From positions 1,736,001 through 1,800,000 of the forward strand of contig NC_054689.1 in NCBI RefSeq assembly GCF_011074885.1: a DNA stretch of 64,000 nt, read 5' to 3'. The position numbers and the translations under genes are program-made. Below are positions 1 to 9,881 of this stretch, piece after piece (the stretch's first letter is position 1; each line of letters begins with the position of its first letter). The notes under the pieces were generated by a model. It saw nothing but the letters and a program-made list of their open reading frames with translations. It was not told the origin of the DNA and did not search any database. The stretch comes from Brettanomyces bruxellensis (lineage: Eukaryota; Ascomycota; Pichiomycetes; Pichiales; Pichiaceae).

Positions 1-67
1 TTGCACATTCCTCTCCATATTCATTCTTTACACCAAGAGTACATTATAATTCATACAGTTTAGAGTC

Positions 68-1158
68 ATGAATTTTGTCACTTTATACCAGATTCTGATG
101 ATATGCTTTTGGCATTCATTCAGTATGGCGTTCGAACTTCAGAAAGGCATAGAACAAACTACATACAGACGTGCAAATGCCACCTTTTACACTTTATGTA
201 GAAATAGTGACTTATATGAGTTATTGGAAACTATACAAAACTACAACAATAGGTTTAACGATAAATTCAAATATGACTGGATATTTCTGAATGACAAACC
301 ATTTACGGAGGAGTTTAAAAGGGCCGTTCAGGCGATTACTACAGGAAATGCATATTTCGATCAAATACCAGAAGAATATTGGAGCTTACCAGAGAATCTC
401 AACGTTACCAAAATGTATGCAGGAATGAAGCTGTTGCGAGATGATCCTGACGGTGCGGCACCATATGCTACATCACTAAGTTATCGGCATATGTGCAGAT
501 TTGAATCCGGCTTTTTTTACAAGCAGAAACTTCTTCAAAAGTATAGATTCTTCTGGCGTGTTGAACCTGGTGTTCGCTTAAAATGTGATATAAATCATGA
601 TCTCTTTAAGGAAATGGAGGACAACAATTATGATTACGGATTTACAATTGGCATGGTTGAATATTCTAAAACCATACCATCCTTATTCAAATCTATGAGG
701 AGTGCACTTCAATCTCTTGGTAATGATCATCTTCTTACGGATACGGATAAGTATTCAGAGTTTGTCTTTGACAGGAATACTAATGATTACAACTACTGTC
801 ATTTTTGGACAAATTTCGAAATTGGAAATTTAGATGTTTTTCGGTCTAAAGAATACAATGAGATATTTGAAGCGCTTGACAGATACAATGGCTTTTATTA
901 TGAGAGATGGGGCGATGCTCCAGTACGTTCATTAATTTTGTCTTTGCTTCTTAAAAAGGGAACGATCAAACGGTTTTCGAACATCGGATATACACATCCA
1001 CCGTATACTCAGTGTCCGACGAATGAAAAAGTTCATCTTTCACACAGATGCACTTGCGATCCATCTCTTGATATAACCAACGAATGGTATAGTTGTTCAT
1101 GGATATTCGACAATATTGAAAGTGGTGAGAATCCATTGGGCATTAGCACCCACGCATA

Positions 1159-1159
<1 letters not shown>
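68..1159 (+). CDS. KRE2/KTR-family alpha-1,2-mannosyltransferase (GT15)
   Basis: Type II Golgi mannosyltransferase of family GT15, which extends O- and N-linked mannans using GDP-mannose. The 363-residue protein has a hydrophobic N-terminal anchor (about residues 3-22) and almost no stem, so it is shorter than Kre2 (442 aa). Family blocks seen in order are YDWIFLNDKPF (about 78-88), YRHMCRFESGFFY, FFWRVEPGV, YNYCHFWTNFEIGN (containing the proposed catalytic Glu) and ERWGDAPVRS (about 279-288). The last block normally reads ERWGDAPVHS; the His is associated with Mn2+ binding in Kre2. Here codon 287 is CGT (Arg) at 926-928, so activity may be changed. The ATG at 68 is the first in frame. The gene converges on the ARL2-like gene. 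Family assignment is firm; the individual paralog is not resolved. Confidence 0.9.

Positions 1160-1161
<2 letters not shown>

Positions 1162-1193
<32 letters not shown>
1162..1193. repeat. (AT)16 microsatellite between convergent genes
   Basis: Uninterrupted AT dinucleotide tract starting three bases after the mannosyltransferase stop codon, in the short gap before the convergent ARL2-like gene. It probably lies in the 3' UTR or polyadenylation region of one or both genes. It is a likely length-polymorphic site. Confidence 0.95.
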
Positions 1194-1195
<2 letters not shown>

Positions 1196-1221
1196 AATTA
1201 GAGTTCCTCTTCTCGTTCACT

Positions 1222-1782
1222 TCAAAGAATGTAGTACTTATTTTCATAACTTCTTACTATCCAATTCAGGGCATCCTGTAAGTTCTCTCCAGAGTAAGCA
1301 CTACAACAGAGTAGTTGCCATTTATGATTCCTTATCTTGTCAAGCTGTAATGTTTCGACAACATGTTTCTTGAGTTTCTCTTGATCTCCATTGTACGTGT
1401 CAATTTTATTGATTAAAATAAGTAGTTCACATCCAGCAATCCTATCTTCTTGAAGGACTTTTTCGAACTCCGTGAAGTTTTCTGACAAACGATGAAGGCT
1501 TGAAGCATCAATCACCCAGACAAGAAAATCAGTTTTTTCAAAGTAGTTATACCAAAATGTTCGAAGAGATGTCTGTCCACCGATATCCCAGATATTTATG
1601 TTAAATCCACCATAATTCACTGTATCGATATTGAATCCCATTGTCGGAGAAATTGCCTTGATATCTTTGTGAAGAAGCGATTTCACGATTGTTGTTTTTC
1701 CCGAATTATCGAGGCCAAGCATCAACACCCTTATCTCTTTCTCCTTCAACTTCTGCTTTCTGATAATTGATAACAATCCCAT
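1222..1782 (-). CDS. CIN4: ARL2-type small GTPase (Cin4)
   Basis: Arf-like GTPase that acts with tubulin cofactors in folding and turnover of alpha/beta-tubulin. The 186-residue protein begins MGLLSIIRKQKLKEKE, typical of ARL2. It has P-loop GLDNSGKTT (about 23-31), switch I SPTMGFNID, switch II WDIGGQTSLR, guanine-specificity motif NKID and a CSAYSGEN block in the SAK position. Gly2 is present, as in ARL2 proteins generally. Its length matches the family (about 185 aa). It ends 62 bp from the convergent mannosyltransferase stop. The ARL2 grouping comes from the N-terminus and WDIGGQ region; ARL3 is a less likely alternative. Confidence 0.88.
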   Translation of the reverse strand: MGLLSIIRKQKLKEKEIRVLMLGLDNSGKTTIVKSLLHKDIKAISPTMGFNIDTVNYGGFNINIWDIGGQTSLRTFWYNYFEKTDFLVWVIDASSLHRLSENFTEFEKVLQEDRIAGCELLILINKIDTYNGDQEKLKKHVVETLQLDKIRNHKWQLLCCSAYSGENLQDALNWIVRSYENKYYIL

Positions 1783-2058
1783 GCTTTTTTCTGCATGCTA
1801 TTATTCAATTCCTCCTTAGTATTCAGAAACACTACAATAATGGCTTGTCATAGAACGGAAAAAAGGAAGCTTAATACTCCCCATTTTTTATTTTCACTTT
1901 TTTTCACGGTCGCTAGGCTTTTTATTACACTCTCCTCGATAGTACTTTTACTAGTCACACAATTAACCATCTGATTTACCAATCAAATCAATTTTATACC
2001 TTTTGACCACACAGGAACTACTGCACATACGGACGAATGAGGACCAGGTCGACCACAA

Positions 2059-2082
2059 ATGCCGGGCTTAATAATTTTATAA
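2059..2082 (+). promoter_or_regulatory. uORF directly abutting the PSO2 start codon
   Basis: ATG at 2059 opens a seven-codon reading frame that ends in TAA at 2080-2082. The PSO2 ATG follows with no gap, in the same frame. If the transcript starts upstream of 2059, ribosomes would have to bypass or reinitiate at PSO2. Transcription start is not known. Confidence 0.5.
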
Positions 2083-3819
2083 ATGAGCGGGAAAAGTACT
2101 GAAAACGGAAGCAAGAATGCAACTAGTAGAAAATACGCAAGACGTACGGTACAGACATTTATCACCCAATTTTGCAGAAGGAAAACGAAAAAAAAAGAGG
2201 TTATTATTTTAGGGGATGATGCAAGTGATGACAAAGTGGTTGAGCTTGGAAAGGATTCAAGGAAGGAAGAATATGAGCTAACACTGAATGAAAAAGAGAT
2301 GCAGCAAAATATACAACTAGAGATACCCGAATCCGGAACTTTGGATGACAAGGGTGAACAAACAGTGAATATAAAATGCCCAATATGCAATTTGAATATT
2401 GGAAATCTGGACCTCACACAAAGAAATGAGCATGTGAATGATTGCTTATTTACGGTTACCACTCTTACAAATTCGACAAAGTATGTCTCAGTTAAGAAGG
2501 GGAAAAAGAGGAGTCGTACAGATAATAAAATGGCTAAGAAGAAAGAGAAATGCAAAAAGAAACAGAGGCAGAAACGTAGGCCAAAACCAGCTTTGCCAGA
2601 CTATAAGGTCCTTCAACTTGGAAAAGATAAAATTGCAGTAGATGCTTTTGGCTTCGAGCCAGACAATACAATTCAGACATATATTTTAACCCATTTTCAC
2701 TCAGATCATTATGGAGGATTGCGGAAAAGTTGGGATAATGGAAGCCTCATTATTGGAACCAAAGTTACAGTGGCACTAGCTGTGAAACGTTTCAATATTC
2801 CAGTGGACAAATTTATGGGAATGGAGTACAACGAGAGTCGGATGATTCCAAATACACACATTGAAATAACCTGCCTGGATGCAAATCATTGTCCTGGAAG
2901 TGCGATATTTGTTTTGCAATCAAAGATAACAGGCGAGAAGTTTCTCCATTGCGGGGATTTCCGTGCAAATGGAAAGATGGTTAAAGCTTTAAGGAAATGG
3001 GGGAAGTTCGACCGTATTTACATAGATGATACGTACTTGGACCCCCAATATAGTTTTCCGAAGCAAGTGGACGTTATTGATGCCACTTGCAATGTGATAC
3101 TAAACGGAAGTCAAGAAGCTCAAAGTACGCAAAAGCGAGTCATAGACTTTTTTCGCAAGGTTGGGGACGCTCCCTCAGAATTTTTGGTAGTTGTGGGTAC
3201 ATACTCAATTGGCAAAGAGAGACTGGCTATAGAGCTTGCAGAGAGAATGAAATCTCGTATATATTGCGATGAGCGGAAGGGAAATATCTTGAAGATATTA
3301 CAATGGAAACAGTTAGATGACATACTGGAGACCAACCCTGCTAACGCTCATGCTTGTAAAGTTCATTTAGTATCAATGAGGGCGATGAATAAAGATTCAT
3401 TACTGTTGTATTTGAAACAGTATTCTTCTCATTTCAAAACGGTTATAGGTATTAATCCGACTGGCTGGTCCTTTGGATTTTCGAAAGCGAACAAGAGACG
3501 CACACTAACAGGATTTGAAGGTATTGATTCATTTTTAAATGAATTTATCGACCCTGTACCACTAAGTGAAGTTTACGATGAGATTAAAAAGCAATTTAGT
3601 TTTCGGAATAAACAAGAAAGGGCACAAGATCTAGTTGTTGGGAAAACATTAAGGGTTCCGTATAGTGAGCATTCATCCTTTAGGGAGCTTTTTTATTTTA
3701 TAAACCTTGTTCCAGCATCCAAGATTATTCCCACGGTTAATGTTTCAAATTTGGATGAGGAACGCTGGCTTAGGAGCTTTCAGAAATATGAAGGGAAACT
3801 GGATGTGGAAAAAATGTGA
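2083..3819 (+). CDS. PSO2: DNA interstrand crosslink repair nuclease Pso2/Snm1
   Basis: 5'-exonuclease of the metallo-beta-lactamase/beta-CASP family that processes DNA interstrand crosslinks. The 578-residue protein has a basic N-terminus (RRKTKKKE), then a UBZ-type zinc finger (CPICNLNIGN...HVNDC, about residues 98-120), a lysine-rich linker, the HxHxDH metal site HFHSDHYGGL (about 204-213), ANHCPGSA, HCGDFRA (about 289-295) and the beta-CASP C-terminal part with GTYSIGKER and PYSEHSSF. All catalytic landmarks are present and the length is normal. The start is the only ATG before the zinc finger and sits directly after a short uORF. The gene lies upstream of KAP95 on the same strand. Confidence 0.95.
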   Translation: MSGKSTENGSKNATSRKYARRTVQTFITQFCRRKTKKKEVIILGDDASDDKVVELGKDSRKEEYELTLNEKEMQQNIQLEIPESGTLDDKGEQTVNIKCPICNLNIGNLDLTQRNEHVNDCLFTVTTLTNSTKYVSVKKGKKRSRTDNKMAKKKEKCKKKQRQKRRPKPALPDYKVLQLGKDKIAVDAFGFEPDNTIQTYILTHFHSDHYGGLRKSWDNGSLIIGTKVTVALAVKRFNIPVDKFMGMEYNESRMIPNTHIEITCLDANHCPGSAIFVLQSKITGEKFLHCGDFRANGKMVKALRKWGKFDRIYIDDTYLDPQYSFPKQVDVIDATCNVILNGSQEAQSTQKRVIDFFRKVGDAPSEFLVVVGTYSIGKERLAIELAERMKSRIYCDERKGNILKILQWKQLDDILETNPANAHACKVHLVSMRAMNKDSLLLYLKQYSSHFKTVIGINPTGWSFGFSKANKRRTLTGFEGIDSFLNEFIDPVPLSEVYDEIKKQFSFRNKQERAQDLVVGKTLRVPYSEHSSFRELFYFINLVPASKIIPTVNVSNLDEERWLRSFQKYEGKLDVEKM

Positions 3820-4649
3820 TATAACATCTTGGGAATATCTTATTTATTATGTATACCGTTTTCTTATACATTATGACACGTAATAGTATGAAACATGTGA
3901 AGACAGGACTTGTAAATTTTTTTCAATATGGAATTTCTGCTGTCGAAACGGAATTAGGAAAGTGCAAGACAATTCATATGGGAGATAAAGTATGTTGAAA
4001 AGCTCGCGAATTATGATCGGTAGGATAGAAGAACGTAGAGGACTAGAAGTGTAAGAAATGATCAGTCGGTTTTTGCTACAAAGAAAAAAGGGAGAAAAAA
4101 TGGTGCCTTGCCAAATAATGTAGACCCAAGCAACAATCCACAAAAGTGGTTGGGAAAAATTTACGGATCGAAAAAAAAAAAAAAAATTACAAGTTTCCAC
4201 ACCTTCTGAGATTTAAAATACAAAGACCACGGAACAATACTAACATCCAATAGTCCACATTTGTCATCAGCACAAGACGTTGTCTTGAATCAGAGGTGCA
4301 ACAGATCACAGATATCGCACATAGTCGGTTTTGACTAACATTGCTTTTCCCCTATTTTTTAACATTCCCTTTTCATTTTGAGCATATCTAGCATTTTTTT
4401 CATCTCAGATTCGGCGAACTTGATATTGCGCTTTGATAAATTTCCGTAACTTCAAATTAACAACTTCAGACTTGTGATCTAGGAATATCGGTTACAGTCC
4501 TAACAGCTTATTTAGAGGAATTTTTTTAGCTCTAGCAGAGAACAACTGAAAGACTTCATTTTATTCCAGCTTGACTTGACGTTAACAGGTCTATAGCATT
4601 TTTTTTTTTTTGGCTCTCGTGAGAAGGATAAACACATACCAATACAAAT
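3820..4649. other. Intergenic region PSO2-KAP95
   Basis: About 830 bp without a supportable gene. It holds the PSO2 3' region and the KAP95 promoter. Visible features are an A run near 4171-4186 and a T run near 4600-4611, about 40 bp before the KAP95 ATG. An open frame on the minus strand (3871-4200) has no ATG start and reads through the poly-A run as Phe; I treat it as chance. Confidence 0.7.
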
Positions 4650-7358
4650 ATGGGTATTACAGAATTTCTCGAAAACGCAATCTTAAACCCGGACACCTCA
4701 GCTCGTCAGGCGGCTGAGGCTAAGCTTGCTGAACTGGCATCCGAGAACTGGGTTGCATACTTGGGTCAGCTTGTGGAAGTATTAGGTGATGAATCGCAGA
4801 AGACAGAGGTGAGGATGTTGGCCGGTTTGGGAGCAAAGAACGAGTTAACATCGAAGAATGTCATTAAGAGGCGCCAGCAGGCAGAGAGGTGGCTTCAGAT
4901 AGATACCGACTCTCGGCAAAAGATCAAAAACATCTCTTTGCAGGCTCTTTTGACCCAGGATGACAGGGTGGCGAATCAGGCAGCTCAACTTGTCGCGGCA
5001 ATTGCTAGCATTGAACTGCCACGTGACGAGTGGCCCCAGTTGATGCACGTGATAGTGGAAAACACCAAGACGGATCGCCCAGTGAACGTGAAGCGTGCAT
5101 CATTGTTGACAATCGGCTACATTTGCGAGAGTTCCGATCCGACAAATCCACAGGTTGCAGCACAGTCCAACGGTATCTTGATTGCAATTGTTCAAGGTGC
5201 CCAATCGTCGGAGCCCTCAGCCGTGGTGCGCCGTACTGCTCTCGAGGCCTTGGTGAACTCATTGGAGTTTATATCGGGCAACTTTGCAAGGGAAGGCGAG
5301 AGAAACTACATTATGCAGGTTGTTTGTGAGGCTGCAGCCACAGATTCGGATACTGCTCTTCAGGCGGTTGCGTTTGGTGCGTTGGCCAAGATCATGAGTC
5401 TCTACTACGAGTACATGGGTGTGTACATGGAGAAGGCATTGTACGGACTCACAGTCAATGGAATGAGAAGTGCCGATGACCATGTTGCCTGCATGGCGGT
5501 TGAGTTTTGGTCCACAGTCTGTGAAGAGGAGCTGGCCATCCAGCTTGGCGATTCTGGTGACGTGGCAGGTGGCAATGGTGAGCAGGGCATGGGGGAGAAC
5601 GGGAACGGAAATGCAAACGCAAACGCAAACGCAAACGGATCGTCTCCTCTCCTGTACAACTTCGTACTTGTCGCAATCTCAGACGTCCTCCCTACGCTTC
5701 TCAGCCTTTTGATGAGGCAGAACGAGGATAGCGATGATGATTCGTGGTCTGTGGCTATGGCAGCAGGTGCCTGCTTGCAGCTTTTTGCACAGGATACCGG
5801 GAACTATGTGGTCAGGCCAACATTGCAGTTTGTAGAGCAGAACCTTGCTGGCCAGGAGTGGCGGCAGAAGGAGGCCGCAGTTATGGCCTTTGGATCCATC
5901 CTCGATGGTCCAGATCGCTCTGAACTACGTACTGTCATCGCCCAGGCACTCCCTGCCATCTTGCGGTTGATCACCGATGATTCTCTTGCAGTCCGCGAGA
6001 CCGTGTCATGGTGCCTCGGACGTATCACGGATCTTGTCGTGGATGCCATCGATATCCAGAATATGTTACCGAACTTGGTCCAGGCAGTCTTGTTTGGCTT
6101 CCAGAACGATCCCAAAGTCGTCACGAACTGCTGCTGGACCCTCATCAACTTGCTTGAGCAGCTTTGCCACGATGCTCAGCAGCAACAGAGCTCTCCTCTT
6201 TCACAGTACTTCACGCAGCTTGTTCCTGCAATTCTACAGGTTAGTGGCCGTGATGATAACGACGGCGGTGCAAGGACTTCTTCATACGAGGCTTTATCAT
6301 CGCTTGTCCTCTACAGTGCCCAGTGTGACGTCCAGTTTGTTCAGCAGATCGCCACCGAGGGAATAAACAGGTTGACTGCCACGATGAATAGTGTCGGTAC
6401 CGATGCTGGCAAGGATGTAAGTGGATCCGCCGGGTTCCATGTGTCGGCCGAGTTGGAAGAGTTTCAATCCAACATTTTGTCGCTGATGACCAACGTCATT
6501 CGCCGGATGGGCACGGATGCTGCCTCTGCAGCAGACCAGCTTATGGAAATATACCTCAAGTTGCTATCAATGCAGCCCGGGGACTCGGTCATCGATGAGG
6601 ACATATTCATGGCTGTTTCTGCTGTTGCGTCTGCCGTGGATGCAGACTTCGTGAAATACATGCCTTCGTTCTTGCCCTTCCTCACCAAAGCTCTTGAGGA
6701 TGTCGACTCTCCGGTCTGCGATGCAGCTATCGGTATAGTAGTCGATATATGCCATTCTTTGGGCGACAAGTTCATTTCCTACTGCCAGGGATTCATGGCT
6801 ATCTTGGGAAACACGTTGTCCAATCCACATGTCCGCCGTGAGCTCCGCCCGTTGATATTATCGTGCTTTGGCGATATCGCTTCTTCCATAGGAACGGAAT
6901 TTATACAGTACCTTGATGTTGTCATGGGAATATGCAAATCCGCACAGAATTTGCAGGCTGTTCCTGAGGATGAGACGAACCCAGACATGTCCGATGACTT
7001 CGACGACTATCTTCTAAATGTGAGAGAGTCTGTTTTGGATGCCTATGTCGGAATAGTGGCTGGCTTGCACGATTCTCCAGACAGCTTGTTCCAGTACCTT
7101 GTTCAGATCGCGCAGTTCCTAATGTCTGTGTACACCGACCCGCAGTTATCTTCAAATGAAAGCGTTTCAAGGTCTGCAGTTGGCATGATAGGTGATTTGG
7201 CACAAATGTATCCGGATGGCCGTTGGAAGGAATTTTTCGCCCAGAATTGGGTTACCGACTTCATTCGCCGTACCAGGGGTAACCAAAACTTCAGCAAACT
7301 TACGAGAGATACTGCTAGATGGGCAAGAGAGCAGCAAAAACTACAGCTAAGAAACTGA
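4650..7358 (+). CDS. KAP95: Importin beta-1 (karyopherin Kap95)
   Basis: Nuclear import receptor that carries cargo bound to importin alpha through the pore and releases it on Ran-GTP binding. The 902-residue protein is made of HEAT repeats throughout. It has the conserved N-terminus ITEFLENAILNPDTSARQAAE, the central block QEWRQKEAAVMAFGSIL, and the C-terminus TARWAREQQKLQ. It is about 40 residues longer than the S. cerevisiae protein. Part of the difference is a Gly/Asn/Ala tract at about residues 308-330, ending in NANANANANG, encoded by repeated aac-gca units at about 5608-5637; this fits an inter-helix loop. Codon choice looks visibly more GC-rich than in neighbouring genes, suggesting strong expression. 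Confidence 0.97.
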   Translation: MGITEFLENAILNPDTSARQAAEAKLAELASENWVAYLGQLVEVLGDESQKTEVRMLAGLGAKNELTSKNVIKRRQQAERWLQIDTDSRQKIKNISLQALLTQDDRVANQAAQLVAAIASIELPRDEWPQLMHVIVENTKTDRPVNVKRASLLTIGYICESSDPTNPQVAAQSNGILIAIVQGAQSSEPSAVVRRTALEALVNSLEFISGNFAREGERNYIMQVVCEAAATDSDTALQAVAFGALAKIMSLYYEYMGVYMEKALYGLTVNGMRSADDHVACMAVEFWSTVCEEELAIQLGDSGDVAGGNGEQGMGENGNGNANANANANGSSPLLYNFVLVAISDVLPTLLSLLMRQNEDSDDDSWSVAMAAGACLQLFAQDTGNYVVRPTLQFVEQNLAGQEWRQKEAAVMAFGSILDGPDRSELRTVIAQALPAILRLITDDSLAVRETVSWCLGRITDLVVDAIDIQNMLPNLVQAVLFGFQNDPKVVTNCCWTLINLLEQLCHDAQQQQSSPLSQYFTQLVPAILQVSGRDDNDGGARTSSYEALSSLVLYSAQCDVQFVQQIATEGINRLTATMNSVGTDAGKDVSGSAGFHVSAELEEFQSNILSLMTNVIRRMGTDAASAADQLMEIYLKLLSMQPGDSVIDEDIFMAVSAVASAVDADFVKYMPSFLPFLTKALEDVDSPVCDAAIGIVVDICHSLGDKFISYCQGFMAILGNTLSNPHVRRELRPLILSCFGDIASSIGTEFIQYLDVVMGICKSAQNLQAVPEDETNPDMSDDFDDYLLNVRESVLDAYVGIVAGLHDSPDSLFQYLVQIAQFLMSVYTDPQLSSNESVSRSAVGMIGDLAQMYPDGRWKEFFAQNWVTDFIRRTRGNQNFSKLTRDTARWAREQQKLQLRN
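5608..5637 (+). repeat. In-frame Asn-Ala coding repeat in KAP95
   Basis: Tandem six-base units (aacgca type) encode alternating Asn and Ala. The repeat length is a multiple of three, so unit gain or loss would keep the frame. It falls in the acidic loop region of importin beta, where length variation should be tolerated. Confidence 0.8.
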
Positions 7359-8077
7359 TAAGTTGGATTATTTGAGAAGCCGTCTTTTCTTTTACGGAAG
7401 ACCTTAACGGGCTCTGATACTGAAACCAGCTTTTCATCTTAACCTTTTGTTGAACCTTTTATTTTTCCGCCCTCTTCAGATGATACAGAAAGTGAGATGC
7501 TACTGAAAGCAGTACCTTATATATGCGTTGCTTTACGAAATCGTTCTTGGTCGCAAGCATCAACACTCGATTTCTTTTTCTTTTCTGGTTGTCGCCTTTT
7601 CAATTTGCTTATTTTTTACTTTTAATTTGTCTCTTCTATGATTCGTCCTTGTCTTTAACCTTTCCTCACCTTAATTTTTAACATTGTCCTTTTGCACTTT
7701 TACACACTCTTTACTTGCACAACTTTTTTAACAACTTCCCCATTTTACGTTATCTCCTTTATTTTATTTAATATTCTGCATTAATTTTCACCTTTTTCAC
7801 CTTTTTCACTCTTTTGCTTTCCTCCCCTTTACTTTAATGACCCTTTTCCCTTTTACTTCCGTGATATTTTCACTATGACTCAATTCCTCGGTCTGTCGTC
7901 ACATAATCCCTATATATGCGTGATGCCTCTCATCCCGCAATTTCGCGAATATTATTAATCCGCAGATTCGGTATAAATAGATAAATGAATCATTGATCCG
8001 TTATCTCGTATTACATGCTTTGCCATTCTGTTTCGCCTTACCCATCGTGTTGATTATGTTAATGAATTAACAATAGT
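7359..8077. other. Intergenic region KAP95-TMT1-like
   Basis: About 720 bp, strongly pyrimidine-rich on the plus strand from about 7560 to 7860, including a repeated cacctttttca unit near 7790-7812. No gene seen. A TATA box lies at 7972-7979. A four-codon uORF (8056-8070) sits seven bases before the TMT1-like ATG. Confidence 0.7.
7972..7979 (+). promoter_or_regulatory. TATA box of the TMT1-like gene
   Basis: TATAAATA about 99 bp upstream of the ATG at 8078, a normal spacing for a yeast TATA box. The downstream leader includes the short uORF at 8056-8070. Confidence 0.65.
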
Positions 8078-9016
8078 ATGTCTGCCTTCTCCGAAAAAAC
8101 GTTTGATGCGGAGCTTTATTCAAAGTTCCGTCCAACGTATCCTGAAGCTTTTTATGATATGATTCTAGAGTACCACAAACAAACGGGTGGCGGTGCTAAT
8201 TTTCTACTAGATATCGGCTGTGGTCCAGGAGAGGCATCTTTACCCTTAACAGGCAAGTTTAGAAACCTTATATTGACAGATATGTCCCCAACCATGATCT
8301 CTAGAGCCAGGAAAAATTGTAAAGTTACCATAGATAAATTAGTACAACAGAAGGCAAGCAATCCTGAACTTGATCATACTATCCCGGCAAGTATTAAGGT
8401 CGAGCAATCTGCCAGCGAAAATTTGAAGAAGGTTATTCCCAAAGATGGTACAATCGATTTGGTTATCGCTGCTGAATGTGCCCATTGGTTCGACTGGGAG
8501 AAATGGTTAGATGAAATGGCCAGGGTGCTAAAACCATCGGGAACCTTGGCATTCTTTTCGTACTGTGATCCTATATTTCTAGACGAACCACAACTTAACA
8601 AAATATACGATGATTTCACATACACCAACCCTAAGTTCATTGCCAAATATTGGCAGCAACCAGGAAGAAATCATCTCAGAAGTCTTAACAGGAAACTTAA
8701 CGATGCACTTTCAAGGGATGACCGATTCGAGAATGTTAAGATTCGCTACTATGATCCGACCTCAGACGATCCAAGCATGTCAAATGCCAAAGATAAGATG
8801 ACTATCCGTAAAACCTACACCTTGGAGCAGTTCTGTAATTATGTTGATACATGGAGTGCGTCACATGAATGGAATAATGCTCATACTGAAGAGGGAACGA
8901 CGGCTGGACATGAAATGTTCAAGCTAATCACACAAGCAACGAACTGGAATGAAAAATCACAACTGACGGTAGACTGGAGGACAGTGTATGCTTTTTCCAA
9001 ACGAGCCAATTATTGA
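8078..9016 (+). CDS. TMT1: SAM-dependent methyltransferase, Tmt1-like (trans-aconitate methyltransferase family)
   Basis: Class I methyltransferase of 312 residues. The N-terminus (SAFSEKTFDAELYSKFRPTYP) and the blocks LLDIGCGPGEAS (SAM motif I, about 43-54), LTDMSPTMISRA, AAECAHWFDWEKW and YWQQPGRN match the Tmt1 family, which methylates trans-aconitate and related acids in the cytosol to limit inhibition of aconitase. The end (WRTVYAFSKR) also fits the family. Length is close to Tmt1 (299 aa). It has a TATA box and a short uORF upstream. It is convergent with RPL26, with about 120 bp between stops. Exact substrate cannot be read from sequence. Confidence 0.85.
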   Translation: MSAFSEKTFDAELYSKFRPTYPEAFYDMILEYHKQTGGGANFLLDIGCGPGEASLPLTGKFRNLILTDMSPTMISRARKNCKVTIDKLVQQKASNPELDHTIPASIKVEQSASENLKKVIPKDGTIDLVIAAECAHWFDWEKWLDEMARVLKPSGTLAFFSYCDPIFLDEPQLNKIYDDFTYTNPKFIAKYWQQPGRNHLRSLNRKLNDALSRDDRFENVKIRYYDPTSDDPSMSNAKDKMTIRKTYTLEQFCNYVDTWSASHEWNNAHTEEGTTAGHEMFKLITQATNWNEKSQLTVDWRTVYAFSKRANY

Positions 9017-9134
9017 TATGTAAACCAATTCTCACCTATATCTACAAACCAATCTAAATTATACGCATTCAAATAACGGAAAAAAGTGGTTATATTATAG
9101 TACGTGTATACAGAGAAACTCATTAGAAGATCAC

Positions 9135-9881
9135 TTACTCTTCGTCAACCTTGCCACCCTTTCTAGCAATGAGAGCCTTTCTGTTCTTGTCCAAGTGCAA
9201 CTTTGTAATGACGACCTTAGATGGGTGAATGTTGATTGGAACGGCAGCACCGTTACGCTTTTCTCTGGTCAACTTTTCAAGCTGAATAACAAACTTCAAT
9301 CTGTAAACAGAAGAAATAGTACCTTCCTGGCCCTTCTTGGAACCTCTGACGATGAGAACTTTGTCGTCCTTTCTGACTGGAAGTCTCTTCACTCCGTATT
9401 TTTCAACTAAATCCTTTGACAATGGAGCAGACATCATCACTCTTCTAACGGAAGAAGGAGCGGTGAAGTAAGCCTTTCTCGACTTGAATCTGTCGGATGA
9501 AACGTCTATAATTAAGTAAAAAATGTTAGTAATTCGTTTTAACTCGACCATTTTCAATGTTGAAATATGAAGGTGTGGATGGTATCCCTGCTATCACAAC
9601 CGTGAATTAATCCTGCAAGAAGAGATAGCTCAAGAACGATGAATCTTGTTTGTATATGCAAATAGAAAATTCGAATATAAGCTTCGTAGTCAGCAAATAA
9701 TCCGCTGTAATTTGTTCCTTTCTCTGAGTACTAACTGAAAGCATGAACATTTAAAATCGTCTATCTAATTCTAATCTATACCTGCGACCTTTCGAACATG
9801 AAGAGCACGATACCAACAATTAATGCTTTCTATCCCAACAAAATCAATGAAACAAAACATACCTTGAGAAACCTTAGCCAT
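9135..9881 (-). CDS. RPL26: Ribosomal protein uL24 (Rpl26), one intron
   Basis: Component of the large ribosomal subunit near the exit tunnel. The gene is spliced. Exon 1 is 9863-9881 (MAKVSQ plus one base), the intron is 9506-9862 and exon 2 is 9135-9505. The joined product is 129 residues, beginning [16 protein letters not shown], and contains RGSKKGQEG and [18 protein letters not shown], as in other yeast Rpl26 proteins. The unspliced open frame running upstream of exon 2 is intronic. The promoter carries a CACGTGAC box 295 bp before the ATG. Highly expressed gene by type. Confidence 0.95.
9506..9862 (-). other. RPL26 intron (357 nt)
   Basis: On the minus strand the donor is GTATGT (9862-9857), the branch site TACTAAC is at 9531-9525 and the acceptor is TATAG ending at 9506. 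It is a 5'-proximal intron, typical of yeast ribosomal protein genes. An internal CGCAGGTA (plus-strand 9779-9786) is also found in the RPL25 intron. Confidence 0.93.

Noticed and set aside
1983..2555. 190-codon minus-strand frame over the PSO2 N-terminus
   Set aside because: Antisense shadow of a firm gene; composed of Phe/Ser/Leu from reversed Lys/Glu codons.
3871..4200. 109-codon minus-strand frame between PSO2 and KAP95
   Set aside because: No ATG start (begins at GTG), includes a poly-A run read as Phe, and no similarity recognised.
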